From: CAVQND01 sp049518415
GTDB lineage: Bacteria; Verrucomicrobiota; Verrucomicrobiia; Limisphaerales; UBA8199
Assembly (NCBI GenBank): GCA_049518415.1
Contig: JBEKRX010000009.1
Location: forward strand, 33,829-97,828
Reading direction: 5' to 3'
DNA: 64,000 nucleotides
Shown: positions 25,578 through 34,070 of the stretch, piece by piece
Layout of the letters: each line of letters begins with the position of its first letter
How positions within the stretch are numbered: the stretch's first letter is position 1
Made by a program: the position numbers and the translations under genes
Notes under the pieces: generated by a model
What the model saw: the letters and a program-made list of their open reading frames with translations, nothing else
The model's database searches: none
Told to the model about the DNA's origin: nothing

Positions 25578-25735
25578 GCGCATCATGACACTGCCCCCGA
25601 GCGCGGGTGGAAGCCCTCCAGTGCGTTCGGGGCGCATGGGCTAATAGCCGATAGCCAATAGCCAATAGCCAATAGCCGACCCCCACCCATGCGCTGGGAG
25701 CGCATGGGAGGGGGTGAGCCGTTTTTCCACTTTAC
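25578..25735. repeat. Dispersed hairpin element, copy 1
   Basis: A left part (25578-25619, starting GCGCATCATGACACTG) and a right part (about 25680-25735, containing GTGAGCCGTTTTTCCAC) match positions 59608-59649 and about 59658-59715. Between them is a heptamer array and then a hairpin, CCCATGCGCT-GGG-AGCGCATGGG, flanked by CCCCC and GGGGG. The second copy has a different stem sequence but the same hairpin. The 805-bp gap 25209-26014 otherwise holds the VapC relic and hairpins of the neighbouring transposase relic. Confidence 0.75.
25642..25677. repeat. 7-bp tandem repeat (AATAGCC)
   Basis: Five copies of AATAGCC, one with a single change (GATAGCC), sit inside the hairpin element. A related heptamer, AATACCC, is repeated at 58794-58825. 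Confidence 0.9.
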
Positions 25736-25922
25736 CGGGGCGGCCGTCTCTCACGAACCGTGAGGGAAATCGCCTCGCTTTCCCTCAGCTACGCTGGCGG
25801 CGGTCAAACACACGCCCATTCAGTCCCACGCAAAACGTTCATCCAGCGGTTCGCCGTTGCTCCCACAAAACCGCCGCTATTGGGTTCGGAAATGCTGGCG
25901 GGGGATTGGGAGATGGGTGACG

Positions 25923-26021
25923 CCCTCACAGGGCTTGGAATGCTTGTGGGGGCCGGCAACCTGGGCCTCCGCTCGCGGGGCTCGCGTCAGCCCAGGCTGT
26001 CACATTTCGGGCTTTCAGCCC
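25923..26021. repeat. Hairpin array at the 3' side of the REP-type transposase relic
   Basis: Three stem-loops are present: GCCCT-CAC-AGGGC (25923-25935), CCTGGGC...GCCCAGG (25960-25996) and GGGCT-TTC-AGCCC (26009-26021). The last overlaps the end of the transposase relic. The order is the same as on the 3' side of the transposase at 54.5 kb (short stem, long CCAGGGC-type stem, short stem). Confidence 0.7.
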
Positions 26022-26368
26022 TGGTAAAACCAGCCGGCCTCATCCTTCCCCAGGACGGACTTGAAGCGACCTTGAAACATACGGCCGAGGCGCTCGTGCC
26101 GCCGATTGAAGCACATGCTGTAGCTCACGTTCGACCATTGCATCGGGCGGCTCAGGTTGGCCTCCGGCGTTTCCACCAGCAGGTGAAAGTGGTTGTCCAT
26201 CAGCACATAGGCATGAACCCGGAGCCCGAACCGCTCGCTCAGCTCCCCCAAGAACTCGAGAAAGTGCGCGCGGTCGGACTCTTGCCGGTAAATCGCCCTT
26301 CGCTCGTTGCCGCGAGCGGTGACGTGGTAGCGCCCAGCCGGGCGCTGGATGCGCAGTGCGCGTGCCGT
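26015..26368 (-). pseudogene. Decayed REP-associated HUH (Y1) transposase
   Basis: The frame encodes a RAYT-type N-terminal domain: RPAGRYHVTARGNERRAIY, DRAHFLEFLGELSERFGLRVHAYVLM, the HUH motif in NHFHLLVET, and LGRMFQGRFKSVL. Relatives begin M-x-RALRI, but here that start codon is ACG (26366-26368). The protein also stops about ten residues after the FQGRFKSVL motif, before the region with the catalytic Tyr and the C-terminal DNA-binding part. Both defects point to a dead gene. An upstream in-frame ATG (26455) exists, but its added residues do not resemble the family. Confidence 0.75.
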
Positions 26369-26720
26369 GGCGGCAATTCGACCGCCGCCAGACCAAAAAG
26401 TCAGTCCGCACTTGTCAAATGTTGAGGCGCCGCCCCTTTGGCTTTCTAATGCCAATCTGCCTATGCCCTCACGACGTTTTTACAGGCAAGTTCGGACTTG
26501 ACCTATTTGGGAGGTTACGCGGTATTGAAAACTGTTTTGGTCTACGTCGGGTGCAACTCTAGGATGTTCACGTTATCGCAGCCTTGTCGGCTGCCCGGCG
26601 CTCTCAGGGACAGCAAGTGGCAGCGCCTGATATGGTTCGACAATTCCCCGCCAGGCCAGCCTAAATGCCCCCGGCGGCCACCCCTTCGCGTGGGGGTCGT
26701 TGGGGACAACGGGTTAGGGG

Positions 26721-27002
26721 CAATGCCGTATAGGAATCAATGCCTGCCATCACCGTAATTGCCTGCATGTCAATATGTTGCAACGAAAGCTTTGTGGCGA
26801 GTTTTCTCGATCCATGCCGCCCGGCTCCGCAACGTACTTTTCCGGCCCACGCGGTCTTCACTCTGCTGCCGGTCACCGAAAACGAGCAAAACCCCGCGTA
26901 AATGGCCGGAAATCGAGAAAACCGCCAGTCGGACTGAGCAAAGCCCCTGGCGAAAACGGCCGGTCTTCGAGCGTTTTGCGAGGCAATTCCTATACGGCAT
27001 TG
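26721..27002. mobile_element. 282-bp MITE-like element with 17-bp inverted ends and 10-bp target duplication
   Basis: The left end reads CAATGCCGTATAGGAAT (26721-26737). The right end (26986-27002) is its exact reverse complement. Both ends are flanked immediately by the same 10 bp, GGGTTAGGGG (26711-26720 and 27003-27012), as expected for a target-site duplication. Internal inverted words (GTTTTCTCGAT at about 26803 and ATCGAGAAAAC at about 26918) make it foldable. It encodes no transposase. A 10-bp duplication and 17-bp ends resemble IS4-group derivatives, but the family is not established. The rest of the gap 26369-27094 has no supported gene. Confidence 0.85.
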
Positions 27003-27094
27003 GGGTTAGGGGTCCTCAGAGGACCCCAAACGATCGGCGGTTATTTCTTGACATCTGCGTCGAAAGGCGGTTCACTCGCGCAAGCCGGGTTTTT

Positions 27095-28384
27095 ATGGAG
27101 AATAATATTTTACATCCAGAATTAACGCTGCTGTGTGATTCACTGGACGCACTGGCTCAGAAGGTTACAGGGGCATCGAGCGAAAATCGATTGCTTAGCG
27201 ATGCTTTTGGGTGGAATTTCATCGCGGTTGACCGCCAAAGCCTAGGCCGTGCAGCGAGTGATTTGGCTCGAGGTATTCGATGCCGCGGGTCAGAAGTATT
27301 AGACGAGTCAACAGTTACGGTGGTGAAGCGTGCAAACGCCAGCGTTCAGAGGTTGGCAGGTGGCTTCGTTCAACACCTCTTTAATGGAAACGGCCAGCAG
27401 GCAGTCCCCGTTTATCTAGAAACCCTTCTGCGGATACGCGAAGATCTTCAGCAAATCCTTGGCTGGCAGGGAATTCGGGACACTAATTTACTCCCACCCA
27501 AGCTGGCCCGCCGGTTACGATCCTATCAAGCGCAGCTCGATGAAATTGCTCCGAATGCAGCTGAGCTAAAGCGACAGATCGAACTTATTTCTGAAGCGAC
27601 TGGAGCAGCCGAGTCTCTGCCTACCGACCTTGCGGCGCTGAGTGACGCGCGGACTAAGGTCGAAAAATTTGAGAGTAGTGCGGCGTCGTTGCATCAGAAA
27701 ATCGACCTTCTATCGGCCGAGTCAGAAGTTGCACTGAAGACCATTTCCGAACGTGCAAAGGAGGCTGACGTGCTGGTGTCAAGGTGTGAGGAAGCCTATA
27801 GAATCACTACTACGAGGGGCTTGGCGGCGGCATTCGAGCAGCGCGCCCACGCGCTCGGCACTTCTATGTGGGTTTGGGTTTTCGGCTTGATACTTGCTTT
27901 AACGGCTGGCTACCTACTAGGAGCCCAGCGTCTGAAGGCGCTCGCGGACGTCCTGAATTCAACCGCAGCACAGAAAGCGACGATTTGGCCCAATGCAATC
28001 CTGGCTTTTGTCAGTCTGGCCGCCCCTGTCTGGTTCGCCTGGTTGGCTACGAAGCAAATTGGCCAACGGTTTCGGCTGGCTGAAGATTACGGGTTCAAAG
28101 CGTCCGTTGCGAAGGCGTATGAGGGATATCGAAAAGAAGCTGTGCGGATCGACAAACAATTCGAGGCCCGACTTTTCAGCGCGGCATTGACACGTCTCGA
28201 AGAAGCGCCCCTCCGACTAGTCGAAGCACAAACGCCAGGCAGCCCTTGGCATGAGTTTGTCGAGTCAGAAGCGTTTCGGGAGGCCTTGCGTTCGCTGCCT
28301 GCTTTTGCCGAGCAGTTCAAGAAACTCACCGGAAAGGCCCTGGTCGCAGGTGCGGCTCAAGCCGACAAGGCGGCTAAGCCGTAA
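27095..28384 (+). CDS. Two-TM coiled-coil membrane protein of unknown function
   Basis: I do not recognise this 429-residue protein. Residues 1-150 are soluble and mixed. Residues 150-250 are helical and likely coiled-coil (LRSYQAQLDEIAPNAAELKRQIELI, SAASLHQKIDLLSAESEVALKTISERAKEA). Two membrane segments follow at about 259-277 (MWVWVFGLILALTAGYLLG) and 301-320 (ILAFVSLAAPVWFAWLA). A charged C-terminal domain ends AQADKAAKP. ATG at 27095 is chosen because the upstream frame runs through the MITE. Base composition is lower in GC than the flanks. The gene is convergent with the Mrr-type nuclease gene. A sensor or effector role in defence is only a guess from context. Confidence 0.7.
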   Translation: MENNILHPELTLLCDSLDALAQKVTGASSENRLLSDAFGWNFIAVDRQSLGRAASDLARGIRCRGSEVLDESTVTVVKRANASVQRLAGGFVQHLFNGNGQQAVPVYLETLLRIREDLQQILGWQGIRDTNLLPPKLARRLRSYQAQLDEIAPNAAELKRQIELISEATGAAESLPTDLAALSDARTKVEKFESSAASLHQKIDLLSAESEVALKTISERAKEADVLVSRCEEAYRITTTRGLAAAFEQRAHALGTSMWVWVFGLILALTAGYLLGAQRLKALADVLNSTAAQKATIWPNAILAFVSLAAPVWFAWLATKQIGQRFRLAEDYGFKASVAKAYEGYRKEAVRIDKQFEARLFSAALTRLEEAPLRLVEAQTPGSPWHEFVESEAFREALRSLPAFAEQFKKLTGKALVAGAAQADKAAKP

Positions 28385-28405
28385 GTTAGGGCAAGATGGT
28401 AATCC

Positions 28406-28429
28406 CGATTATCTTGAGTAAGATAATCG
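28406..28429. terminator. Bidirectional terminator-like hairpin
   Basis: CGATTATCTT-GAGT-AAGATAATCG is a perfect 10-bp stem with a 4-nt loop, 21 bp after the stop of the membrane-protein gene and between two convergent genes. It is AT-rich and has only a short T-rich flank (CATTTCATT), so it is a plausible terminator rather than a certain one. Confidence 0.6.
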
Positions 28430-28569
28430 ACATTTCATTACTCATGCGTCCTCGTTGACTCGCCTTGTCAGCAGACGAGGGGAAATCGCGATTCCGACGT
28501 CAGGTCAGAAGCCTCCGCTGGATCTAGCGGATACGGGGGCAGGTCGGGGGGACTTGTTTGCCTATGGGC

Positions 28570-30807
28570 CTATCGGGGGAGTGAGGCCGTAATCTCTCGT
28601 GAGAAGTCAATGAGCTCGTAGTAATGGACTCCGTGCTCTAGACAAAGGCTCTTTGCTGATTCCGTTATACGCGATGATGTCGCAATAACGCCGGTCGCCC
28701 CTTTGGGGAAAGTCGTGAGGGTGCCGAGGAGCTCGCGTATAACGGATGGGCCGACGGTCCGGTGTTCTGACCAGAACTTACATTGTACCAAAAGCCATTG
28801 CAGCCCCTTTCGGGCCTGGACGTCGACACCCCCATCACCGCGCCTGTTCCCGGCGATCTGTTCGATATCATACCCGTTGGCCCTCAGCCAGGCGGCGGTC
28901 TGTCTCTCGAACTGAAACCAGCTGTCTTGGGCCTTTTCGCCCACCTTGTGAACCATGCCGAAGCACCTCAGCGCAGAGACGCTACGATAGACCACTTCTG
29001 CCGCTCTATCTCCTCGACGATGCCGACTGACGAAGGTAAAGCCTTCGGGCACGAAGATGCCCAAGCTTCGGGCTACGGACAGGCGCTCCTGACTGGGATT
29101 CGCTGCTTTTCTGATGTGCTCCCGAACCCAATGCGGTGCCCGGATTGAGTAGTTCAGTTTTGTCTCGTCACCTGCTTTGAATTTCCTGACGTATCTAACT
29201 CGGGGTAGGTAAACGAGCACGGGAGTGCGGCGGTCCGCAAAAAGCTTGGGCAGCTTTCTGACTAAGCGTGCACTTCCGAAAACGCTCTCCCGCTCCTCTA
29301 AAACCCAAAAGTCCCTGATCAGGGTGGCCAGAAACACCTTGATCCCCATGTTGAAGCGGTCGAGGGTCTCCCTGACGCGACTCTGCAGGAGGTCTACTTT
29401 CTCAGCGCTGGGTGTGTCGTCGCTTATTTCGCCCCGCGACCGGGCTCTTGCTGCCTCAGCCTGATAGAGGTAGTGAGAGTCGGGGTGGGCAACTCGAATG
29501 GCGCGGTCACGAGGGTTACAGGTCGCCAGAAAAAAATCGCCGCGCGAGTCGGCGAACACGGCGGCTACCTCGGGACCCAGCTCGAACATTTTAACTGCCT
29601 TAATATTTGAGCCCTGGTCAATTGGGTGGTAGGCACCAGATGGAATTGTGGCTTGCTTGAGTTCGACGGCTTCACTGAGCAGATTGTCAACTAGTTTCTG
29701 AGCTTCCTGCATGTTGCCCTCAAAGAGCGGGGCTTCCGAAAAGAACTTAGCTGGGTCGACCGGACAGTTTGTTGCGCCGACTACCTCCCTGTAAAAGGAG
29801 AGAAAATCCCAGGGAATGCGCGGCCAAAATTCTTCGGCTTTGGGGCCCATTGCCTCCGGGTCCAATGCCACAAGCTCGAAATTGTTCTCCAGATCGTGAG
29901 ATGGGAAGCTAAGGCCCCGGTTGGTAATCTCTGGACAGTATAGTGCGCAGGTAAAGAGATGGTGAGCTTGGTACGCGAGGCAGCCGAGACCTATGCCCTT
30001 TAGTTCCTGGTGGATTTTGAAAACCCACTCAAGAATCGTCGGATTTGTCTGCGCCAGTCGCTCTTTGAAGAAACGGTATATGCGGCGGTAATAATCGGGG
30101 TGTTCGTAGAACTCGCCGAGGAAGGTGTGCTTCGCGGCCTGCTTCTCCTGAAGGATGTTCCGTTGATCCAGGTTTTCCTCAATGCAAAGCATAGCCTCCC
30201 GGGCCTCCAACGCCAGACGGTCAATGTAACTTTTCAAGAGCCTTTCCCTTGGGGCGGCCCCTAAGCCCCGGGCGTAGACGTGACCAAACAACTTGGCAGC
30301 GAGAGGATCGTCGAGATAGTGCTGCTGACGCCGACTTTCATTTTCGTGGGTCCCGATGCTCAACGAGTGCCTAAGGTCGATCTCGAAGGCAAATTGAACA
30401 TGAGCGCCTCTCGCGATGGCAACAATCACGGGTGTGTTCTCAAGAAATCCCAAGTGGGATTCGTCGCAGAACAGGTATGCTCGGTAGGTGACGGTTGGAT
30501 GTGGCCCACGCCAGAAAAACGAAGCCGTCTTCAGGGGTTTGAATGGTTGGCCCCACTCATAGCTGAGAAACGCATCAGGTAATCTGAGGGGGATTGTGCC
30601 TTCGGAAAACGCAACGAGTATTAACTGGCCCTGAACCAGTGTGCATGGGATCTCGTCCGGAAGATCTTGTTTCGTCTGGAGGTCCTGGAGCTGTGGCTGC
30701 AGGTCTTTAATTCTGCAGTCGGCCAGGTCCAGTATAGTCGCATTCGACTTTGCTTCTGAGAACGCTGCGCGAGTGGCTCTGAGAATTGACGTGTCGGCGG
30801 TATCCAT
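28570..30807 (-). CDS. Large protein with C-terminal Mrr-type restriction endonuclease domain
   Basis: The 745-residue protein ends in an Mrr_cat-like domain (last 125 residues): FQFERQTAAWLRANGYDIEQI, GDGGVDVQARKG and LLVQCKFW give the D...QxK core of PD-(D/E)xK nucleases, followed by GVIATSSRITESA. The first 600 residues match no family I can name. They include charged helical parts and a block (VREHIRKAANPSQERLS, GIFVPEGFTFVSRHRRG) just before the nuclease. ATG at 30807 is preferred over a TTG 69 nt upstream. The gene lies in a lower-GC island next to mobile-element debris, which fits a stand-alone restriction or defence nuclease. The target is unknown. Confidence 0.78.
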   Translation of the reverse strand: MDTADTSILRATRAAFSEAKSNATILDLADCRIKDLQPQLQDLQTKQDLPDEIPCTLVQGQLILVAFSEGTIPLRLPDAFLSYEWGQPFKPLKTASFFWRGPHPTVTYRAYLFCDESHLGFLENTPVIVAIARGAHVQFAFEIDLRHSLSIGTHENESRRQQHYLDDPLAAKLFGHVYARGLGAAPRERLLKSYIDRLALEAREAMLCIEENLDQRNILQEKQAAKHTFLGEFYEHPDYYRRIYRFFKERLAQTNPTILEWVFKIHQELKGIGLGCLAYQAHHLFTCALYCPEITNRGLSFPSHDLENNFELVALDPEAMGPKAEEFWPRIPWDFLSFYREVVGATNCPVDPAKFFSEAPLFEGNMQEAQKLVDNLLSEAVELKQATIPSGAYHPIDQGSNIKAVKMFELGPEVAAVFADSRGDFFLATCNPRDRAIRVAHPDSHYLYQAEAARARSRGEISDDTPSAEKVDLLQSRVRETLDRFNMGIKVFLATLIRDFWVLEERESVFGSARLVRKLPKLFADRRTPVLVYLPRVRYVRKFKAGDETKLNYSIRAPHWVREHIRKAANPSQERLSVARSLGIFVPEGFTFVSRHRRGDRAAEVVYRSVSALRCFGMVHKVGEKAQDSWFQFERQTAAWLRANGYDIEQIAGNRRGDGGVDVQARKGLQWLLVQCKFWSEHRTVGPSVIRELLGTLTTFPKGATGVIATSSRITESAKSLCLEHGVHYYELIDFSREITASLPR

Positions 30808-31163
30808 AGACTCCGAAGCAGTAGGGTCGCGTCTCAACGTTTGATTGCGCTGAAAAACCCCCACTTTTTTGCCCAAGCATCGAATTGGGGAAAAGTGTCA
30901 GAAATTCTTACTCGCTAATTTCGGTTATACGCGGCTTTTATGGGCCGGGGATACATCCGAGATGGTGTTTTTCACTGTCGCTTTTTGATCAGAGGGGGTT
31001 TTTCAGCAGAATCAACGTTTGACAATTGGGTTTTGATGTCAGCCAGGCTGCGCCGGAGTTGGTCTTGCTGCTCCAGGCGATGGCCGAACCGGCTCACGGC
31101 CTGGCCCGCCGCTACGCCAGGCGTTGGTCAGCCAGGCGCTTGCCAACTGGTTCTCGTCGTGTT
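30808..31163. other. Intergenic region, no gene recognised
   Basis: These 356 bp mark the right edge of the lower-GC island. The first 200 bp are AT-richer and contain the likely promoter region of the Mrr-type gene. The last 100 bp are high-GC like the following operon. No repeat, RNA or ORF is convincing. Confidence 0.4.
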
Positions 31164-33326
31164 TCACGCCTTCAAGGCTTCCTTGACCCGTGCGGGGGTC
31201 ATGGGCAAGCGGAGCAGGCGGGCGCCGGTGGCGTCGTGGATGGCGTTGGCGACCAGCGCCCCGACGAGGATGATGGGCGGTTCGCCCCCGCCTTGGGGCG
31301 GACGGTCCTTGGCCTCGACGAGCACGGTTTCGATCTTTGGCACCCACGAAAACCGGGGCAGTTGGTAGGTGTCGAAATTGGTGTCCAGGATCTTTCCGCC
31401 TTTGAAATGGACCTCCTCGGAGAGGCTATAGCCGAGGCCCATGGTGATGCCGCCTTCCATCTGGAGCCTGGCGCCCTCGGGGTTGACCACCAGGCCCATC
31501 TCCTGGGCCAGGACGACACGCTTGACCTGGACGGTCCCTTTGTTCGCATCCACCGCGGCCTCAGCGATGGCGGCGACGCAAGAGCCGGCGTCGGTTCCGC
31601 AGGCGACCCCGTAGCCGCGTTGGCTGGGGGCTTTGGCCGGCGTCCAGCCGAAGCTTTGGGCGGCGGCCTTGAGGACGCGGATCATTCTCTCGTCCGCCAG
31701 GTTCTGGAGCCGGAACTCAACCGGGTCAAGCCCCGCCGCCGCCGCCATGAGGTCAATCTGGGATTCGCGGGCGAAGGTGTTGGTGTTGTTGCCGGGGGCG
31801 CGCCAGGGGCCGGTGGCAAAAGGATGCGACCCCGCCGGCCCGGTCCAGCCGCTGCCATGGGCGACGGTGCGATGATGGGGCACGGCATAGAACTGCGCCG
31901 CGCCTCTGTTGCCCGCATAATAGACCGCGTAGTCCCAGAAAACGATCTTCCCGGCGGCATCGAGGCCGGAGTCGATCTTGACGATGGCCGCCGGCCGGAA
32001 GGTATCGTAGAAGAACTCCTCCTGGCGGGTGCGGCAGACCTGGACGGGCTGGCCGACGATTTTGGCGAGCCGGGCGGCCTCCACCGCTTGTGAATTCTGC
32101 GTCTTGCCGCCGAAGCCCCCGCCGACAAACGGGGTGATGACGCGCACGTTTTGCGGCGGGAAACCGAGCGCCTCGGCGATCTCCCGTTGCGCGCCAAACG
32201 GGTTCTGGGTCGAGGCCCAAACGGTTGCCCGCTCGCCCTGGACTCTGGCCAGGGCAGTATGGGTCTCGATGGCCGCGTGGGCCATGTAGCTGTCCAGGTA
32301 AGTCCGCTGGAAGGTCTTGCCGGCCAGCTTCCTGCCTTCCTCGAGGTCCCCGCCCTGCGCCACCACAGTCGGGCCCGCGGCTACTTTGAGGAGATGGTCA
32401 AAGATGGTCTGGTCGTCCACCTTGACTTCCGGCAGGTCAAATTCAGCCTTGATTTTTTCCAGCGCGGCCTCGGCCACGTCCGGCAACTCATGCAGGACGG
32501 CCACCAGGTCGCCCTCCTGGACGACGCGCACACCAGGGACCTGTTTGCAGGCAGTGGCATCGGCGCTCTTGAGTTTGGCGCCGTGGGCCGGCGGTCGCAG
32601 GAGCTTGGCATAAAGCATGCCCGGCAGCCGGACGTCCCCGGCGTATTGGGCCTGGCCGGTGACTTTGGCCTGGGCGTCTCGCCGCAACAGGGGCTGGCCG
32701 ATGACCTTATACTCCGCAACGGCCTTCAACACGGCCTGGCCTTCCAGGCGCCGCTCGATTCTTTGGCCTTTGGCCAACTGGCCGTAGGTGACCCGATGCT
32801 CCCGGTTTTGCTGGTCAAAGATAGCGCCGTCCTTCACCGCCAATTGCCCCTGGGGCACTTTGAGGGATTCCGCCGCCAGCTCCAGCAGCACCGCCTTGGC
32901 CTCGGCGGCCGCTCGCTGCAAGGCCGGGCCGAAAACCGGGGTCGTCATCGAGCCGAACGTGCCCATGTCCCACGGACACCGCTCGGTGTCCCCCATGACG
33001 ATGTCCACCGTCTCGAGGGGCGTTTCCAGTTCTTCGGCCACCACTTGCGGCAGGGAAGTGATCGGTCCCTGGCCCATTTCGATCTTGCCGGTAAAGCAGG
33101 TCACCCGGCCGTCTTCGCCGATTCTCAGAAAGGCGTTGAAATCGGCCGGCAATCCGCCGCGCCCGCCCCGCTGGCGGGCGGCCTCAGCGGCCGTGCCAAG
33201 GTCGCCGAGGGAAACAAAGATGATGATGCCCGTGCCCAGTTGTTTAAGAAAGTCGCGCCGGCTGCCAGTTGACACAACGTGGCTGGGGTCCTGGAAATCC
33301 AGCGCCAGGTAAGCTTCGTTTTTCAT
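31164..33326 (-). CDS. Molybdopterin-binding large subunit, xanthine dehydrogenase/isoquinoline 1-oxidoreductase type
   Basis: The 720-residue protein has a Tat-like leader (SRRDFLKQLGTGIII). It then has the aldehyde-oxidase a/b hammerhead domain (KVTGQAQYAGDVRLPGMLYAKLLRPP) and Mo-cofactor domains with FVGGGFGGKTQ, GPWRAPGNNTNTFA and the catalytic Glu in GGGEPPIILVGALVAN. It hydroxylates an unknown aldehyde or N-heterocycle, probably at the outer face of the membrane. It follows its [2Fe-2S] subunit by 2 nt in the IorA-IorB order. No FAD subunit is present, which favours the isoquinoline oxidoreductase-like class that passes electrons to a cytochrome. The substrate cannot be read from the sequence. 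Confidence 0.88.
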   Translation of the reverse strand: MKNEAYLALDFQDPSHVVSTGSRRDFLKQLGTGIIIFVSLGDLGTAAEAARQRGGRGGLPADFNAFLRIGEDGRVTCFTGKIEMGQGPITSLPQVVAEELETPLETVDIVMGDTERCPWDMGTFGSMTTPVFGPALQRAAAEAKAVLLELAAESLKVPQGQLAVKDGAIFDQQNREHRVTYGQLAKGQRIERRLEGQAVLKAVAEYKVIGQPLLRRDAQAKVTGQAQYAGDVRLPGMLYAKLLRPPAHGAKLKSADATACKQVPGVRVVQEGDLVAVLHELPDVAEAALEKIKAEFDLPEVKVDDQTIFDHLLKVAAGPTVVAQGGDLEEGRKLAGKTFQRTYLDSYMAHAAIETHTALARVQGERATVWASTQNPFGAQREIAEALGFPPQNVRVITPFVGGGFGGKTQNSQAVEAARLAKIVGQPVQVCRTRQEEFFYDTFRPAAIVKIDSGLDAAGKIVFWDYAVYYAGNRGAAQFYAVPHHRTVAHGSGWTGPAGSHPFATGPWRAPGNNTNTFARESQIDLMAAAAGLDPVEFRLQNLADERMIRVLKAAAQSFGWTPAKAPSQRGYGVACGTDAGSCVAAIAEAAVDANKGTVQVKRVVLAQEMGLVVNPEGARLQMEGGITMGLGYSLSEEVHFKGGKILDTNFDTYQLPRFSWVPKIETVLVEAKDRPPQGGGEPPIILVGALVANAIHDATGARLLRLPMTPARVKEALKA

Positions 33327-33328
33327 GG

Positions 33329-33799
33329 TTATTGGCCCCCTTTGAGTTCGGCGGCGGCGGTTTGAACAGCTTCAATGATGCGCGTGTGAGCGCCGCAACG
33401 GCAGAGGTTCTCGTTGAGGCCGCGGATGATCTGTTCCCGGCTCGGCGCCGGATTGGCGGCCAGCAGGGCATAGGCGGTCAGAATCATGCCCGGGGTGCAA
33501 TAGCCGCACTGGAGGGCGTCGTGGGCGATGAAGGCCTTCTGCAGGGGGTGCAGTTTGCCGTCCGTGGCCAGGCCCTCGATGGTGAGCACCTCCTTCTGGC
33601 TGGCCTCTTTGACCTTGAGCAGGCAGGAACGGACCGCCACCTTATCGAGCAGCACCGTGCACGAGCCGCAGTGCCCTTCCCCGCAACCGTATTTGGTCCC
33701 CGTCAGCCCCAGGTCGGTGCGCAGGACCCAGAGGAGCGGTCGCTCCCCGTCCACTTCCAGGCTCACGGGCTTGCCATTAAGTTTGAATGCAGTCGTCAT
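33329..33799 (-). CDS. [2Fe-2S] small subunit of the molybdenum hydroxylase
   Basis: The 156-residue protein has the two-cluster layout of CoxS/IorA subunits. A plant-type ferredoxin part has CGEGHCGSCTVLLD plus a later Cys (VRSCLL), and a helical part has CGYCTPGMILTA and NLCRCGAHTRI. Its ATG at 33799 has a clear Shine-Dalgarno sequence (GAGGAG, 6 nt upstream), unusual in this window, which decides the start over an upstream in-frame codon. It is the first gene of the pair with the large subunit. Confidence 0.93.
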   Translation of the reverse strand: MTTAFKLNGKPVSLEVDGERPLLWVLRTDLGLTGTKYGCGEGHCGSCTVLLDKVAVRSCLLKVKEASQKEVLTIEGLATDGKLHPLQKAFIAHDALQCGYCTPGMILTAYALLAANPAPSREQIIRGLNENLCRCGAHTRIIEAVQTAAAELKGGQ

Positions 33800-33979
33800 C
33801 GTTTCTCCTCGCGCGGGCAGGACGTTCTGTAATAACACAGTCCAACTTGTTTGCAACCTGATTTACGCCAGAGCTTCCTGGCGGCGCATCTCTTTTTTTG
33901 TAGCCTTTCTGGCACGCAGAATTGTTTCCATGCTCGTGGGGTTAATCAAAGCCAATTCTGATTGGCGGTTGCGCGACGG

Positions 33980-34025
33980 AGATTAGGATTAGGAGATTAG
34001 GATTAGGATTAGGATTAGGATTAAG
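33980..34025. repeat. 6-bp tandem repeat (AGGATT)
   Basis: Seven or so copies of AGGATT, with one 3-bp disturbance, lie in the 271-bp gap between the iron-sulfur subunit gene and mqnD. Uninterrupted hexamers like these are prone to slippage. Nothing else is recognised in the gap. Confidence 0.9.
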
Positions 34026-34070
34026 GTTGGGAGGGACCACCCAAAAAAGTGAAATGCTCCCTTCCTGGCT

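Noticed and set aside
25578..25735. CRISPR array
   Set aside because: The short tandem units of 6-9 bp have no 25-40 bp repeats or unique spacers, and no cas genes are present.
30990..31150. Open stretch on the minus strand reading GQAVSRFGHRLEQQ and ending in a stop near the Mrr-type gene
   Set aside because: It looks helical, but has no start codon and no recognisable family; it could be a gene tail relic, but the evidence is too thin.
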